Positions 54,376-64,000 of a stretch of DNA of 64,000 nucleotides are shown one piece after another. A program made the position numbers and the translations under genes. The DNA comes from Halomonas denitrificans (GTDB lineage Bacteria > Pseudomonadota > Gammaproteobacteria > Xanthomonadales > Wenzhouxiangellaceae), in the NCBI GenBank assembly GCA_019800895.1, contig JAHVKF010000001.1, positions 620,001 to 684,000 on the forward strand. Reading direction: 5' to 3'. Below the pieces are notes generated by a model that searched no databases, was not told where the DNA came from, and worked only from the letters and a program-made list of their open reading frames with translations. Numbering within the stretch: position 1 is the first letter of the stretch; each line of letters opens with the position of its first letter.

Positions 54376-55163
54376 AGCACCCGCACCGCAATCCCGGATG
54401 GACCCGCAGGCTGGCCGTGCTGCTTGCCGCAGCGCTGTTGAGCGCCTGCGCGACGATCCAGGCCCCGCCGCCGGAAGAGCGCATCGCCGCCGACCCCTGG
54501 GAACCGTTCAACCGCAACATGTACGCGTTCAATCGCGGGGTCGACCGGGCCGTCCTCCAGCCACTGGCGCGGGGCTACAACACGATCACGCCCGAGCCGG
54601 TCGAACGGGGCATCGCCAACGCACTCGACAACCTCCGCTCGGTGCCGGTCATGCTGAACCTGTTGCTGCAGGGGCGTCCCGCCCATGCCGGGCGCATGTT
54701 CGAACGCTTCTTCGTCAATTCCGTGTTCGGTCTCGGCGGCATCCTGGACGTGGCCAGCGACGCCGGCATTCCGGACTTCGACGAGGATTTCGGCCAGACC
54801 CTGGCCGTCTGGGGCTGGGAGGATTCGCGCTTCCTGGTGCTGCCCTTCCTGGGACCGTCGACGCTGCGCGACGCCCTGTCGCGCCCGGTCGACGCGACCG
54901 CGGACGTGCCGTGGCGGGAAGTCATCGACGGCCGCCTGTACATCCTGGGCGTCGACATCGTCCAGCAGCGGGCCGACCTGCTCGACCGCGAAGAGGACCT
55001 GGAGGCCGCGTTCGACGAATATCTGCTGGTCCGCGATGCGTGGCTGCAGCAGCGGGCCTACAAGATCAGCGGCGAATCGACCACGCCGGATTACGACGTG
55101 CTGCTGGAAGAAGATCCCTGGGACGACGACCTGCCGCCGACCGCCGACCCCGACGGCGACTGA
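54372..55163 (+). CDS. mlaA: outer-membrane lipoprotein MlaA (VacJ)
   Basis: 263 residues with a lipobox (AAALLSACATIQ). DPWEPFNRNMYAFNRGVDRA, FERFFVNSVFGLGGILDVAS and LVLPFLGPSTLRDALSRPVD are diagnostic of MlaA, which removes phospholipids from the outer leaflet. Acidic tail ends the protein. Confidence 0.96.
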   Translation: MKHPHRNPGWTRRLAVLLAAALLSACATIQAPPPEERIAADPWEPFNRNMYAFNRGVDRAVLQPLARGYNTITPEPVERGIANALDNLRSVPVMLNLLLQGRPAHAGRMFERFFVNSVFGLGGILDVASDAGIPDFDEDFGQTLAVWGWEDSRFLVLPFLGPSTLRDALSRPVDATADVPWREVIDGRLYILGVDIVQQRADLLDREEDLEAAFDEYLLVRDAWLQQRAYKISGESTTPDYDVLLEEDPWDDDLPPTADPDGD

Positions 55164-55213
55164 ACGGCCCGGGCTGGCTGAGAAGGACACATCATTCGAG
55201 CGCTCAAGGCTTT

Positions 55214-55670
55214 ACCGCAGATGAACGCGGATGAACGCAGATAGAGCAGCTTGAGCTGAAGCGAAAGCGAGTCTTGAATGGTGACCGCCCGGGGCCGGAC
55301 GTTTGCCGGTCGATCAGTCAGGGCGTCCTATTCCCCTTCTCTCGATCGAAACTCGACCGTCGCTGCCCAAACGGCCAATTGCTGCTACAGCGCGTTTCGT
55401 ACCGCGCAAGTCTGCGCCCCCACCCGATGTAAGCGAATGCTTTCCGGGAGGGCCTCGAACCGACCGTTCGACTCACGCTGGCCGATCCAGACCCGAATCG
55501 CGTTTTTCCCGTTTTTTTATCCCGCGCTCATCCGCGTCCATCTGCGGTAAGAAAGCCTTTCCGCCAGCGGGTTTCAGCCGGCCGCGCGAACCGTGGGATG
55601 TCGACTCGAGGTTCAACCCGCTCTTCCCGGACTTTTCATCCGCGTTCATCCGCGTTCATCTGCGGTAGAC
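55214..55670. repeat. inverted-repeat element C, two right arms
   Basis: Left arm 55214-55243 (ACCGCAGATGAACGCGG, ATGAACGCAGAT). Right arms at 55526-55550 (CTCATCCGCGTCCATCTGCGG) and 55636-55668 (TCATCCGCGTTCATCCGCG, TTCATCTGCGG). After each right arm the same AAAGCCTTTCCGCC...TTTCAGCCGGC string occurs (55553 and 55671), the second being the 3' end of typA. No gene in 55164-55693. Confidence 0.85.
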
Positions 55671-55693
55671 AAACGCCTTTCCGCCGGTAGTTT

Positions 55694-57502
<1,809 letters not shown>

Positions 57503-58107
57503 GATTCGGGACTCTCGACCGGGCAACCGGTCCGTGATGAAGGCAGCCCGCCATTATACGGGAACGCGCTGTTTTTTCGCTTTTTTCGATGTGCTCGGCA
57601 GACTCGTGGTCAGAGCCGCCCTCTGGGTCCATCGGCCCCACCAAAGCCTGTCATCCCGGCGAATTGTCATGACCATCGGCCGGGACCCAGTGTCTTTTCC
57701 GTGCCCGTCTTCCCGGGCAGACTGTCGTGATCGTTGCCGAGATCCGGTGGCGTCCCCCAGCCCCTGTCATCCCGGACTTGATCCGGGATCCAGTATCTTC
57801 AGGATTATGGTGCTGTCTTCAAAAAGCGTTTCGCCGCTGGCTCCGCCAGCTAATGCGAGTGACTCTTGTCGCAACAAAAGTCACCAAAAATGCTCATGCC
57901 GGGAAGCCACCCGCTGCGCGGGTCCCCTGCGATGCTCGGTGCGAGCGGGGCAAAAAGAACTCGCTGCGCGCCTTTGGCGCTGCGCTCAGACACCTTTTTG
58001 CCTCTTTCCGCTCGCCCCTGTGCTTCTCGGCGCCTTCCAGGCAGACGAACAACACGTCACGGTCCCGATTTACAGTTCACCTTGAAACTAGCCAGTGAGA
58101 CCCGGCC
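57503..58107. repeat. intergenic repeat-rich region
   Basis: No convincing gene. ATCCCGGA (57769-57776) pairs with TCCGGGAT (57782-57789) in a CCTGTCATCCCGGACTTG-type repeat known from many proteobacterial genomes; a decayed copy is at about 57648. Further on, GAGCGGGGCAAAAAG (57943-57957) pairs with CTTTTTGCC...CCGCTC (57994-58013), within a stretch that starts TTGTCGCAACAAAAGTCACC and reads CCACCCGCTGCGCGGGTCCC, a string that often recurs in Xanthomonadales intergenic DNA. These look like short dispersed repeats. Confidence 0.6.
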
Positions 58108-58359
58108 ATGGATCTACAACACCTCTCCACCCTGTCCGACGACGAGCTCCGCGCAATGGCCAAGGAAATGAAACGCTCCGAGCTCTGGCACGCCCTGCTG
58201 ATCGGAGCGATGGTCGGGATCATCCTCTACAGCGTCGCGAAGAACACCTGGGGCCTGGTGACGCTGATCCCCCTGTTCTTGATCTTCAGGGTCCTGCACC
58301 AACCCGAGCGGAACCGGACGCTGAAGAAGGTCCTGGCAGAACGAGAACTCGATCGATAG
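58108..58359 (+). CDS. small two-segment membrane protein, unknown
   Basis: 83 residues. A polar helix (DDELRAMAKEMKRSELWHAL) precedes two membrane segments (LLIGAMVGIILYSVAKNTWG and LVTLIPLFLIFRVL), then a basic tail. Such proteins are common in the group, function unknown. It faces the SDR-type gene across 45 bases, convergent. Confidence 0.7.
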   Translation: MDLQHLSTLSDDELRAMAKEMKRSELWHALLIGAMVGIILYSVAKNTWGLVTLIPLFLIFRVLHQPERNRTLKKVLAERELDR

Positions 58360-58404
58360 GAAATCAGCGGAGGCGAATTAAGATCGCCTTTCGCAGCGAC
58401 GATC

Positions 58405-59004
58405 TCAACCGATCGATTCCATCCGGGCCGTGCGGTTCCGCCAGCGCTCGCTGGCCAGGGCGTCGACCAGCACGGAAGCGACGTCACCGCGGGCGGCCTC
58501 TCCGTCCGGCTCGACCTCGTCGCCGAAGCGGACCTCGCGCTCCCCGTCGTCGTCGGTCAGGGCCACGGGCCGCACGATCGCGTAGCTCAGCCCGGACGCC
58601 TTCAGGTATTCGTCGGCGTCGTGCTTCGCCTTCAGATAGTGACCCAGCTCGGACTCGGGGTCGGGACTCTCCGCGCCGGCGCTGCTGAGCATGACGAAGC
58701 GCTGAACGCCGGCCGCCTTCGCCCGGTCCACGAGCGCCATGGCGCCGTCGCGATCGACCCTGTCGGTCATGTCCGCGTCCGTGTCCGCGCCCGATCCCGC
58801 CGCGAAGATGACCGCGTCGCAACCGTCGCAGACATCGTCCCGGAGATCCGTGAGATCGCCCGTGCGGGTCTCGACGCCTTCCGGTAGCACGCTGGTATCG
58901 GAACTGCTGCGGACCAGCGCCACGGCCACGTGCGCCCGCACCTGCAGGTGCTCGACGACGCGCGCGCCGGTGCTTCCCGTTGCTCCTGCGACAAGAACTT
59001 TCAT
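58405..59004 (-). CDS. NAD(P)-binding atypical SDR protein
   Basis: 199 residues. KVLVAGATGSTGARVVEHLQ is the glycine-rich nucleotide loop (GxxGxxG); later VIFAAGSGADTDAD, RFVMLSSAGAESPDPES, and YAIVRPVALTDD match the atypical short-chain reductase family (YwnB/TMR-like, NAD(P)H-binding). Substrate unknown. Confidence 0.9.
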   Translation of the reverse strand: MKVLVAGATGSTGARVVEHLQVRAHVAVALVRSSSDTSVLPEGVETRTGDLTDLRDDVCDGCDAVIFAAGSGADTDADMTDRVDRDGAMALVDRAKAAGVQRFVMLSSAGAESPDPESELGHYLKAKHDADEYLKASGLSYAIVRPVALTDDDGEREVRFGDEVEPDGEAARGDVASVLVDALASERWRNRTARMESIG

Positions 59005-59224
59005 CGGTTCTCCTCCTGCTGTGTGGATGGCGCTCGCTCGCGCTCATCGGCGCGCGGACGAACGACCCGGAGGGTGCCAGCCCGGTGAGACGATCGGGTG
59101 ATCGGCCCCGCCGGCGCCGATCGCGATGCGACGCCGCGAACGCGTGCGTTGGGATTCCTATCGGGCCACCCTTGCGCTCCTGGACAGGTCGCAGCAGGTC
59201 GACCTTCACGCGCGGTTCCCCTCA

Positions 59225-59301
59225 GTCAGGGGTCAGGGGTCAGGGGTCAGGGGTCAGGGGTCAGGGGTCAGGGGTCAGGGGTCAGGGGTCAGGGGTCAGG
59301 G
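59225..59301. repeat. 11 perfect copies of GTCAGGG
   Basis: Eleven uninterrupted 7-base units, giving ten runs of four G spaced by TCA on the plus strand. It covers the stop and the last codons of the cytochrome c/lyase gene, whose end codons (Asp-Pro) come from the repeat. Confidence 0.95.
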
Positions 59302-60482
59302 ATGAGCACCCGCCCGACGCGATTGCTGCTGCTCTGGTGGATCAGCAGGTCGCCGTCCTCGGTCACCCAGGTGTGGCGGATGATGCCGACGCCGGACGGA
59401 ACGGCCCAGCTCTGGAAGGTCTCGGTCCCGGGGTCGAAGCGCACCAGCGCATCGGGGCGCATGCCCGACTCGTTGTACCAGACGATGTCGTCGATGACCG
59501 CCATCGAATAGGGATGCGACGTCGGGCCGCTGGGCGAATCCCACTCGCGGATCTCACCGCTTTCGGGATCGAGCCGGCCGATCCGGCCGCGCGTGGAATT
59601 GACGTACCAGATCCGGCCGTCGCTGCTCAGGTCCAGCCGCCGGATCCGCGAGTCCTCGTGCGGCACCTCGTAGTACCGGACGTCCATGCTGTCCGGGTCC
59701 ATCGCGCCCAGCGCGTTGGTGCCGTTGTAGGCGATCCAGAGCGTGCCGTCGGGACCGACCTTGATCCCGTACGGTCGCGCCCGGGTCTGGATCTCGTCGA
59801 GCGTGCCGCTCTCCGGGTCGAGCCGGCCCAGCATGGCCGAGCGCTGCGACGTGAAGTACAGCTTGCCGTTCGGATGGAACACGGCCGTGTGCGGGTCGTC
59901 GGCGCGGGTTTCGTACTCCGTGACGAGCCCCGTATCCGGGTCGAGCTTGCCGATCGTGCCGTTGCTGTTGCCCGTGTACCAGATGTTGCCGTCTTCGTCC
60001 GGCACGATCGAATGGGGGCGCGCCGTCGGGGGCAGGTGGTATTCCTGCATCTCGCCGGTCTCCGGATCGATCCGGCCGGCGATCGAGGCCCACATCCCGG
60101 TCCACCAGATACTTCCGTCCGGCGCTTCGATCGGATCGCGCGAGCGCTGGCCGAGGGTCGGCACCATCCACTCCTGGATCTCGATCTCGAAATCTCCGTC
60201 GACCAGCGTGGGGTCACGGTCGGGATTCTTCGGAAAATGCTCGGCCAGGTAGGCGGCCACGGTGCGGGCCTGGGGATCGGCCAGCTCGACCATGGAATCC
60301 ATCAGCGCATGCCACTCCTCGGCGCTGTCGAATCCGGCGGACCGGGTGATCGTTGCAAGGCTGTGGCACGAGGCGCATTCCGCCTCGACGATGGCCCGCG
60401 CGGGTCCGTCGGGCAGGGACTGGGCACCGGCCAGGGTCGATAGGCCGCTCAGCGCGGCGATGAAGACGGTTCGATGGATCAT
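59289..60482 (-). CDS. secreted cytochrome c fused to streptogramin-lyase-like propeller
   Basis: 397 residues with a signal peptide (MIHRTVFIAALSGLSTLAGA). A short cytochrome-type heme site CASCH lies near residue 36, followed by a Vgb/streptogramin B lyase-type six/seven-blade propeller (EAPDGSIWWTGMWASIAGRI, DEDGNIWYTGNSNGTIGKLD, HPNGKLYFTSQRSAMLGRLD). Vgb lyases open streptogramin B, but environmental members usually have other roles. Catalytic residues are not checkable here. Ends inside the GTCAGGG tract. Confidence 0.82.
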   Translation of the reverse strand: MIHRTVFIAALSGLSTLAGAQSLPDGPARAIVEAECASCHSLATITRSAGFDSAEEWHALMDSMVELADPQARTVAAYLAEHFPKNPDRDPTLVDGDFEIEIQEWMVPTLGQRSRDPIEAPDGSIWWTGMWASIAGRIDPETGEMQEYHLPPTARPHSIVPDEDGNIWYTGNSNGTIGKLDPDTGLVTEYETRADDPHTAVFHPNGKLYFTSQRSAMLGRLDPESGTLDEIQTRARPYGIKVGPDGTLWIAYNGTNALGAMDPDSMDVRYYEVPHEDSRIRRLDLSSDGRIWYVNSTRGRIGRLDPESGEIREWDSPSGPTSHPYSMAVIDDIVWYNESGMRPDALVRFDPGTETFQSWAVPSGVGIIRHTWVTEDGDLLIHQSSSNRVGRVLIPDP

Positions 60483-60634
60483 CGAGAAGATCCTCCGCAG
60501 ATGCTGTTCGGGGCGTCGAGCGATCCATCCTGACGGGTCCGGCGCTCGATCGCAAGGCCCGGGAGCGGGGACCGGGGATCGCTACCGTCCGGCGGCAGGC
60601 CGGAGCGAAATGAACGGGCAGACCGGGGAACGCT

Positions 60635-61219
60635 CTAGGGCAATGCGTCGACCCACCCCCACGGCGCCTCCGGCGTCTCGATCGTCTCTGTCAGATCGAA
60701 ATCCACCCGAAATACCCGCTCGGTTCCCAGGCGCCGCAGGTGGTAGCTGAACCGCTCACCCGGCATCACTTCGATCCGCCAGACGTTGGCGTGCGCCGGC
60801 TCGATGATCTCGCGCGTGTGCGGGTCGGCCGGGAACACCTGCTGGGTGGCCAGGCCGAGGTTCGTGGTCGTGCCGCCGTACATCGTGATCGCGTCTTCGC
60901 TGCCGTCCTCGTGGCGGTGGTCGTGCTTCAGCTCCAGGCGCGGCTGGCCGTCGACCTCGACGCGGGTCAGGACCCAGGTGCGGGAGCGGTCCTCGCCGAC
61001 GAAGAACGGGATGCGGATGCGCTCGTCGTTGCATTCGCGCACATGCATGACCAGATCCCGGCCGGCGAACGAAGACTCCCCTGCGGGTTCGGTGATGAGC
61101 TCGCCGGCGTAGGCGTTGCCGCAGAGCGCCTGGAGGTCGGCCCAGAAGGCGTCGAGGGACGTGGCCAGCGACGGGACGGACGCGGTCAGCAGGAGGGCGA
61201 CAGGAAGGTGACGGTTCAC
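60635..61219 (-). CDS. secreted hypothetical protein
   Basis: 194 residues with a signal peptide (NRHLPVALLLTASVPSLATS). Mature part: FWADLQALCGNAYAGELITE, VMHVRECNDERIRIPFFVGE and LELKHDHRHEDGSEDAITMY. Two cysteines could pair. Conserved-looking, with a YGGTTTNLG motif, but I do not recognise a named family. Confidence 0.65.
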   Translation of the reverse strand: MNRHLPVALLLTASVPSLATSLDAFWADLQALCGNAYAGELITEPAGESSFAGRDLVMHVRECNDERIRIPFFVGEDRSRTWVLTRVEVDGQPRLELKHDHRHEDGSEDAITMYGGTTTNLGLATQQVFPADPHTREIIEPAHANVWRIEVMPGERFSYHLRRLGTERVFRVDFDLTETIETPEAPWGWVDALP

Positions 61220-61282
61220 GGCAGGTCCCTTGGCTCGGTGGGAACGTCATCCTCGCACAGCGACGCGCCCGTGGTGGTGGCC

Positions 61283-61576
61283 TGTTGGAGGGCGCTTGCG
61301 CGCGAACCGGATACGCAGGCCGCTTCAGCCCTTCGCCCGCAAGCGGCCTTCAACGGGAAATGCATGGATCGAAGCCCTCCGGGCCTGTCGGAGGGCGCTT
61401 GCGCGCGAACGACGCCGCCGCCGAATCGGCCTCTCCTGTGGGAGTGAGCTTGCGAGCGAAGCAGATCCAGGGAAAGAGTTCGCTCGCAAGCTCACTCCCA
61501 CAGGCCGGGCCGGGGTCGTCCATCGCTCGCAGGCTCTCTTCCACAGGACAGGCCGCCGCAAGCTCACTCTCACAAG
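61283..61576. repeat. REP-like repeat cluster
   Basis: Six to seven units of the form TGTGGGAGTGAGCTTGCG-AGCGAA in both orientations: 61283, 61385 and 61437 (plus), and 61479, 61523 and 61554 (minus). The units 61437-61460 and 61479-61502 are an exact 24-base inverted pair, able to form a long hairpin. This is the REP-type element known from pseudomonads and relatives. It fills the gap between the hypothetical protein and ggt. Confidence 0.85.
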
Positions 61577-61607
61577 ACCGGTCGGGCCTGACAGGCCTCC
61601 CGCCGCC

Positions 61608-63320
61608 TCAGTATCCGGCGGCCTGGCCGTCCTTGCGGACTTCGGTGGCGCCGCGATAGGTGCCGTAGTCCGGGTCGACCATGATCGCCTGGTAGCCGCC
61701 GTAGGGGCCGCGGGCGAACTGGACGCGGTGCCCCTTGGCCATCAGTGCGCGGATCGTGTCGTAGGAGAAGCCGGACTCGAGGTTCAGCACGCCGCCGTCG
61801 GTCATCTGCAGGTTCCGGCCCACGGGCTCGGTCGAGCCGTTGTGGTGGATGCGCGGCGCGTCGCCGGCTTCCTGCAGGCCCATGCCGAAGTCGACCAGGT
61901 TCATGACGATCTGGGCGTGGCCCTGGGGCTGCATGCCGCCGCCCATCAGCCCGAAGCTGACGTACGGCTCGCCGTCCCTGGTGATGAAGGCGGGGATGAT
62001 CGTGTGGAACGGGCGCTTGCCCGGCTCGTAGCGGTTCGGGTGGTCCTCGTTCAGCACGAACATCTCGCCGCGATCCTGCAGGATGAAACCGAGCCCCGGC
62101 GGCGTCATGCCCGAGCCCATGCCGCGGTAGTTGGACTGGATCAGGGACACCATGTTGCCGTGCCGGTCGGCGGTGGTCAGGTAGATCGTGTCGCCGTCGC
62201 GCAGCGCGAGGGTGCCGGGTTCCACGGCGCGGGCCGCGCGGTCCATGTCGATGCGTTCCCGCCGCTCGGCGGCATAGGCCTTGCTGATCAGACGCTCGAC
62301 ATCGACATCGGCGAAGTCGGGATCGGCGTAGTAGCGGGCGCGATCCTCGAAGGCCAGCTTCTTGGCTTCCGTGAACAGGTGCACGTGCTCCGGCGAGCCG
62401 AAGCCGTAGGAGGCCATGTCGTAGCCCTCGAGGATGTTCAGGATCTGCAGCGCGGCGATCCCCTGCCCGTTCGGCGGCAGCTCCCAGACATCGAAGCCGC
62501 GGTAGTTCGTGCTGACCGGCTCGACCCATTCGCCCTCGTGCGCGGCCAGGTCTTCGTAGCTCAGGAAGCCGTCGTGCTCGTCCATGAACTCGCCGATCGT
62601 ACGGGCGATGTCGCCCTTGTAGAACGCGTCGCGGCCGCCTTCGGCGATCTGCTTCAGGGTGTTGCCCAGGTTCGGATTGCGCCAGATCTCGCCTTCCCTC
62701 GGCGCCCGGCCGTCGATCGTGAACTGATCGGCAAAACCCGGGTACTGCGACAGGAAGTCGGCAGAGCGGTCCCAGTAGTAGGCGATCAGCTCGCTGACCG
62801 GAAAGCCCTCGTTGGCGTAGTCGATCGCCGGCTGCAGGATCTCGGCCATCGGCATCTCGCCGAACCGCTCGTGCAGCGCGAACCAGCCGTCCACGGTCCC
62901 CGGCACCGACACCGGCAGCGGTCCGTGCGACGGGATCTCCTCGTACCCGTTCTCGATGAACCATTCCAGGGTCAGCGACTGCGGCGAGCGGCCCGAACCG
63001 TTGTAGCCGTAGAGCCGCTCGGACTCCGCGTCCCAGACGATCGCGAACAGGTCGCCGCCGATGCCGTTGCCGGTGGGCTCCATGAGTCCGATGGCCGCGT
63101 TCGCGGCGATCGCCGCGTCGATCGCGTTGCCGCCGTCCTTGAGCACCTGCAGGCCCACCTGCGTGGCCAGCGGCTGCGAGGTCGCGACCATGCCGTTGGC
63201 CGCGATCACGTCGGGCCGAGAGGCATGCGTCGCCCCGGTCACCCGGTCATAGCCGGCCACGGGCGACGTCCAACCGGCCAGCGAGGCCAGAACGGCAACA
63301 CAGAGAACTCGAATCAACAT
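61608..63320 (-). CDS. ggt: gamma-glutamyltransferase
   Basis: 570 residues from ATG 63320 with a signal peptide (LIRVLCVAVLASLAGW). The family is clear: GGNAIDAAIAANAAIGLMEP and GNGIGGDLFAIVWD near the start; the autocleavage Thr nucleophile in DGDTIYLTTADRHGN; GSGMTPPGLGFILQDRG; and FGLMGGGMQPQGHAQI. Hydrolyses gamma-glutamyl bonds in the periplasm, e.g. of glutathione. The proenzyme cleaves before that Thr into two chains. Confidence 0.94.
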   Translation of the reverse strand: MLIRVLCVAVLASLAGWTSPVAGYDRVTGATHASRPDVIAANGMVATSQPLATQVGLQVLKDGGNAIDAAIAANAAIGLMEPTGNGIGGDLFAIVWDAESERLYGYNGSGRSPQSLTLEWFIENGYEEIPSHGPLPVSVPGTVDGWFALHERFGEMPMAEILQPAIDYANEGFPVSELIAYYWDRSADFLSQYPGFADQFTIDGRAPREGEIWRNPNLGNTLKQIAEGGRDAFYKGDIARTIGEFMDEHDGFLSYEDLAAHEGEWVEPVSTNYRGFDVWELPPNGQGIAALQILNILEGYDMASYGFGSPEHVHLFTEAKKLAFEDRARYYADPDFADVDVERLISKAYAAERRERIDMDRAARAVEPGTLALRDGDTIYLTTADRHGNMVSLIQSNYRGMGSGMTPPGLGFILQDRGEMFVLNEDHPNRYEPGKRPFHTIIPAFITRDGEPYVSFGLMGGGMQPQGHAQIVMNLVDFGMGLQEAGDAPRIHHNGSTEPVGRNLQMTDGGVLNLESGFSYDTIRALMAKGHRVQFARGPYGGYQAIMVDPDYGTYRGATEVRKDGQAAGY

Positions 63321-63401
63321 GGGCGAAACTCCGATCGAATTGTGGTTGGGGCATGGGCGGAGCATACCAGCGGGATGTCCGGCATTTCTTCAGCGACCCT
63401 T

Positions 63402-63645
63402 TAGAGGATGGACGCAAAGGCGCGAAGGGGCAAAGGACGCGAAGAAGACCGGTCCTGTTGTGAGAGGGGCCCGTATCAGAGCGCCTCAGGGCCATCTGCG
63501 AGGTCGAGTCAGGACGGCCTGTTTTCATCGGTTCATCGGCTTGCCCCGGCTTGCGCAGTTCGCCTGTGCGTGAGGGGTTTTTCCCGGAAATCGGATTTCT
63601 CTTTGCGTTTCTTCGCTCCTTCGCGCCTTTGCGTCCATCCTCTAG
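63402..63645. repeat. inverted-repeat element D, arms of GACGCAAAGGCGCG-type units
   Basis: Left arm 63402-63446 (TAGAGGATGGACGCAAAGGC, GCGAAGGGGCAAAGGACGCG), right arm 63594-63645 in inverse orientation (TTTGCGTTTCTTCGCTCC, TTCGCGCCTTTGCGTCCATC, CTCTAGAGG). About 150 bases between, without a gene. Related in style to elements A-C but with a different core unit. Confidence 0.85.
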
Positions 63646-63742
63646 AGGAGCCGGGCAAACTACTCGATCGAAGCCGCGGATCCCGGAGCACATGCCGGGG
63701 CGCTAAAATAGCGGGCTGCTTTCCAAATTTTCGGAGAATTCC

Positions 63743-64000
63743 ATGAAACGTCCCGTTCGCGTAGCCATTACCGGTGCGGCCGGTCAGATCGGTTACCAGC
63801 TCTGCTTCCGCATCGCCGCCGGCGACATGCTCGGCCCGGACCAGCCGGTCATCCTCCAGCTGATCGAGATCCCGCCGGCGATCGACGCGCTGAAGGGCGT
63901 GGCCATGGAGCTCGAAGACGCCGCACTGCCGCTGCTGGCGGGCATCGAGACGACGACGGACGTCAACGAAGGCTTCAAGGACACGGACTACGCGCTGCTG
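63743..64000 (+). CDS. mdh: malate dehydrogenase, N-terminal part (runs off the window)
   Basis: First 86 residues. [20 protein letters not shown] gives the NAD-binding GxxGxxG loop, then [16 protein letters not shown] and [16 protein letters not shown], the typical malate dehydrogenase (cytosolic/type 2) N-terminus, close to Xanthomonas Mdh. A TAAAAT box at 63704-63709 and a GGAG ribosome-binding site precede the ATG. Oxidises malate to oxaloacetate. Confidence 0.95.
   Translation, partial: MKRPVRVAITGAAGQIGYQLCFRIAAGDMLGPDQPVILQLIEIPPAIDALKGVAMELEDAALPLLAGIETTTDVNEGFKDTDYALL

Noticed and set aside
59225-59301. Direct repeats as a CRISPR array
   Set aside because: Units are 7 bases with no spacers and there are no cas genes.

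Overview
The window is GC-rich, gene-dense bacterial chromosome. Gene content and order (algR-hemC-hemD-hemX-hemY, lptM-dapF-DUF484-xerC, hslVU, a complete mla locus, pilSR, sucCD, an egtBD pair) indicate a gammaproteobacterium. The HslV N-terminus, the Mdh N-terminus and the repeat families lean toward the Xanthomonadales/Lysobacterales and relatives such as Wenzhouxiangella. That placement is inference; no rRNA or tRNA gene was found.

Layout. 1-5.8 kb: a membrane protein cut by the window edge, a large flavin/cyclic-nucleotide/iron-sulfur fusion protein, a beta-propeller protein and a MASE1-GGDEF diguanylate cyclase. 6.0-11.9 kb: a chromosomal integron. An intI integrase (+ strand) is preceded by an attI-like site, and a leftward array of at least five cassettes follows (all genes on the minus strand, visibly lower GC). 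The cassettes are separated by attC sites, two of them very clear (85 and 83 bp). 11.9-26.2 kb: a long minus-strand run of small stress/housekeeping and membrane genes (DUF2200, AlkD-like, YihY, VanZ, PH-domain pair, GNAT, several NTF2-like, VOC), ending in nadE. 26.3-31.8 kb: sucCD diverging from pilS-pilR. 31.9-34.0 kb: a secreted DUF11-type repeat protein. 34.3-36.5 kb: ergothioneine genes egtB-egtD. 36.6-42.9 kb: hemY-hemX-hemD-(insert)-hemC-algR-esterase. 42.9-46.5 kb: lptM, a methyltransferase, dapF, DUF484, xerC. 46.7-50.7 kb: DUF2007, a HerA/DUF853 ATPase, hslVU. 51.1-55.2 kb: mlaF-E-D-C-B-A. 55.7-63.3 kb: typA, small genes, an SDR-type protein, a cytochrome c/streptogramin-lyase-like fusion, ggt. 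63.7 kb to the edge: the start of mdh.

The most unusual material is non-coding. There is the integron itself. Four inverted-repeat elements (near 46.5, 52.8, 55.4 and 63.5 kb) have arms built from short ATGAACGCAG- or GACGCAAAGG-like units; one splits the mla operon between mlaE and mlaD. There is an 11-copy GTCAGGG tract with G-quadruplex potential, a REP-like cluster before ggt, and a 26-bp perfect palindrome between hemC and hemD. The most unusual protein is the 877-residue reductase/cNMP/ferredoxin fusion at the left end.
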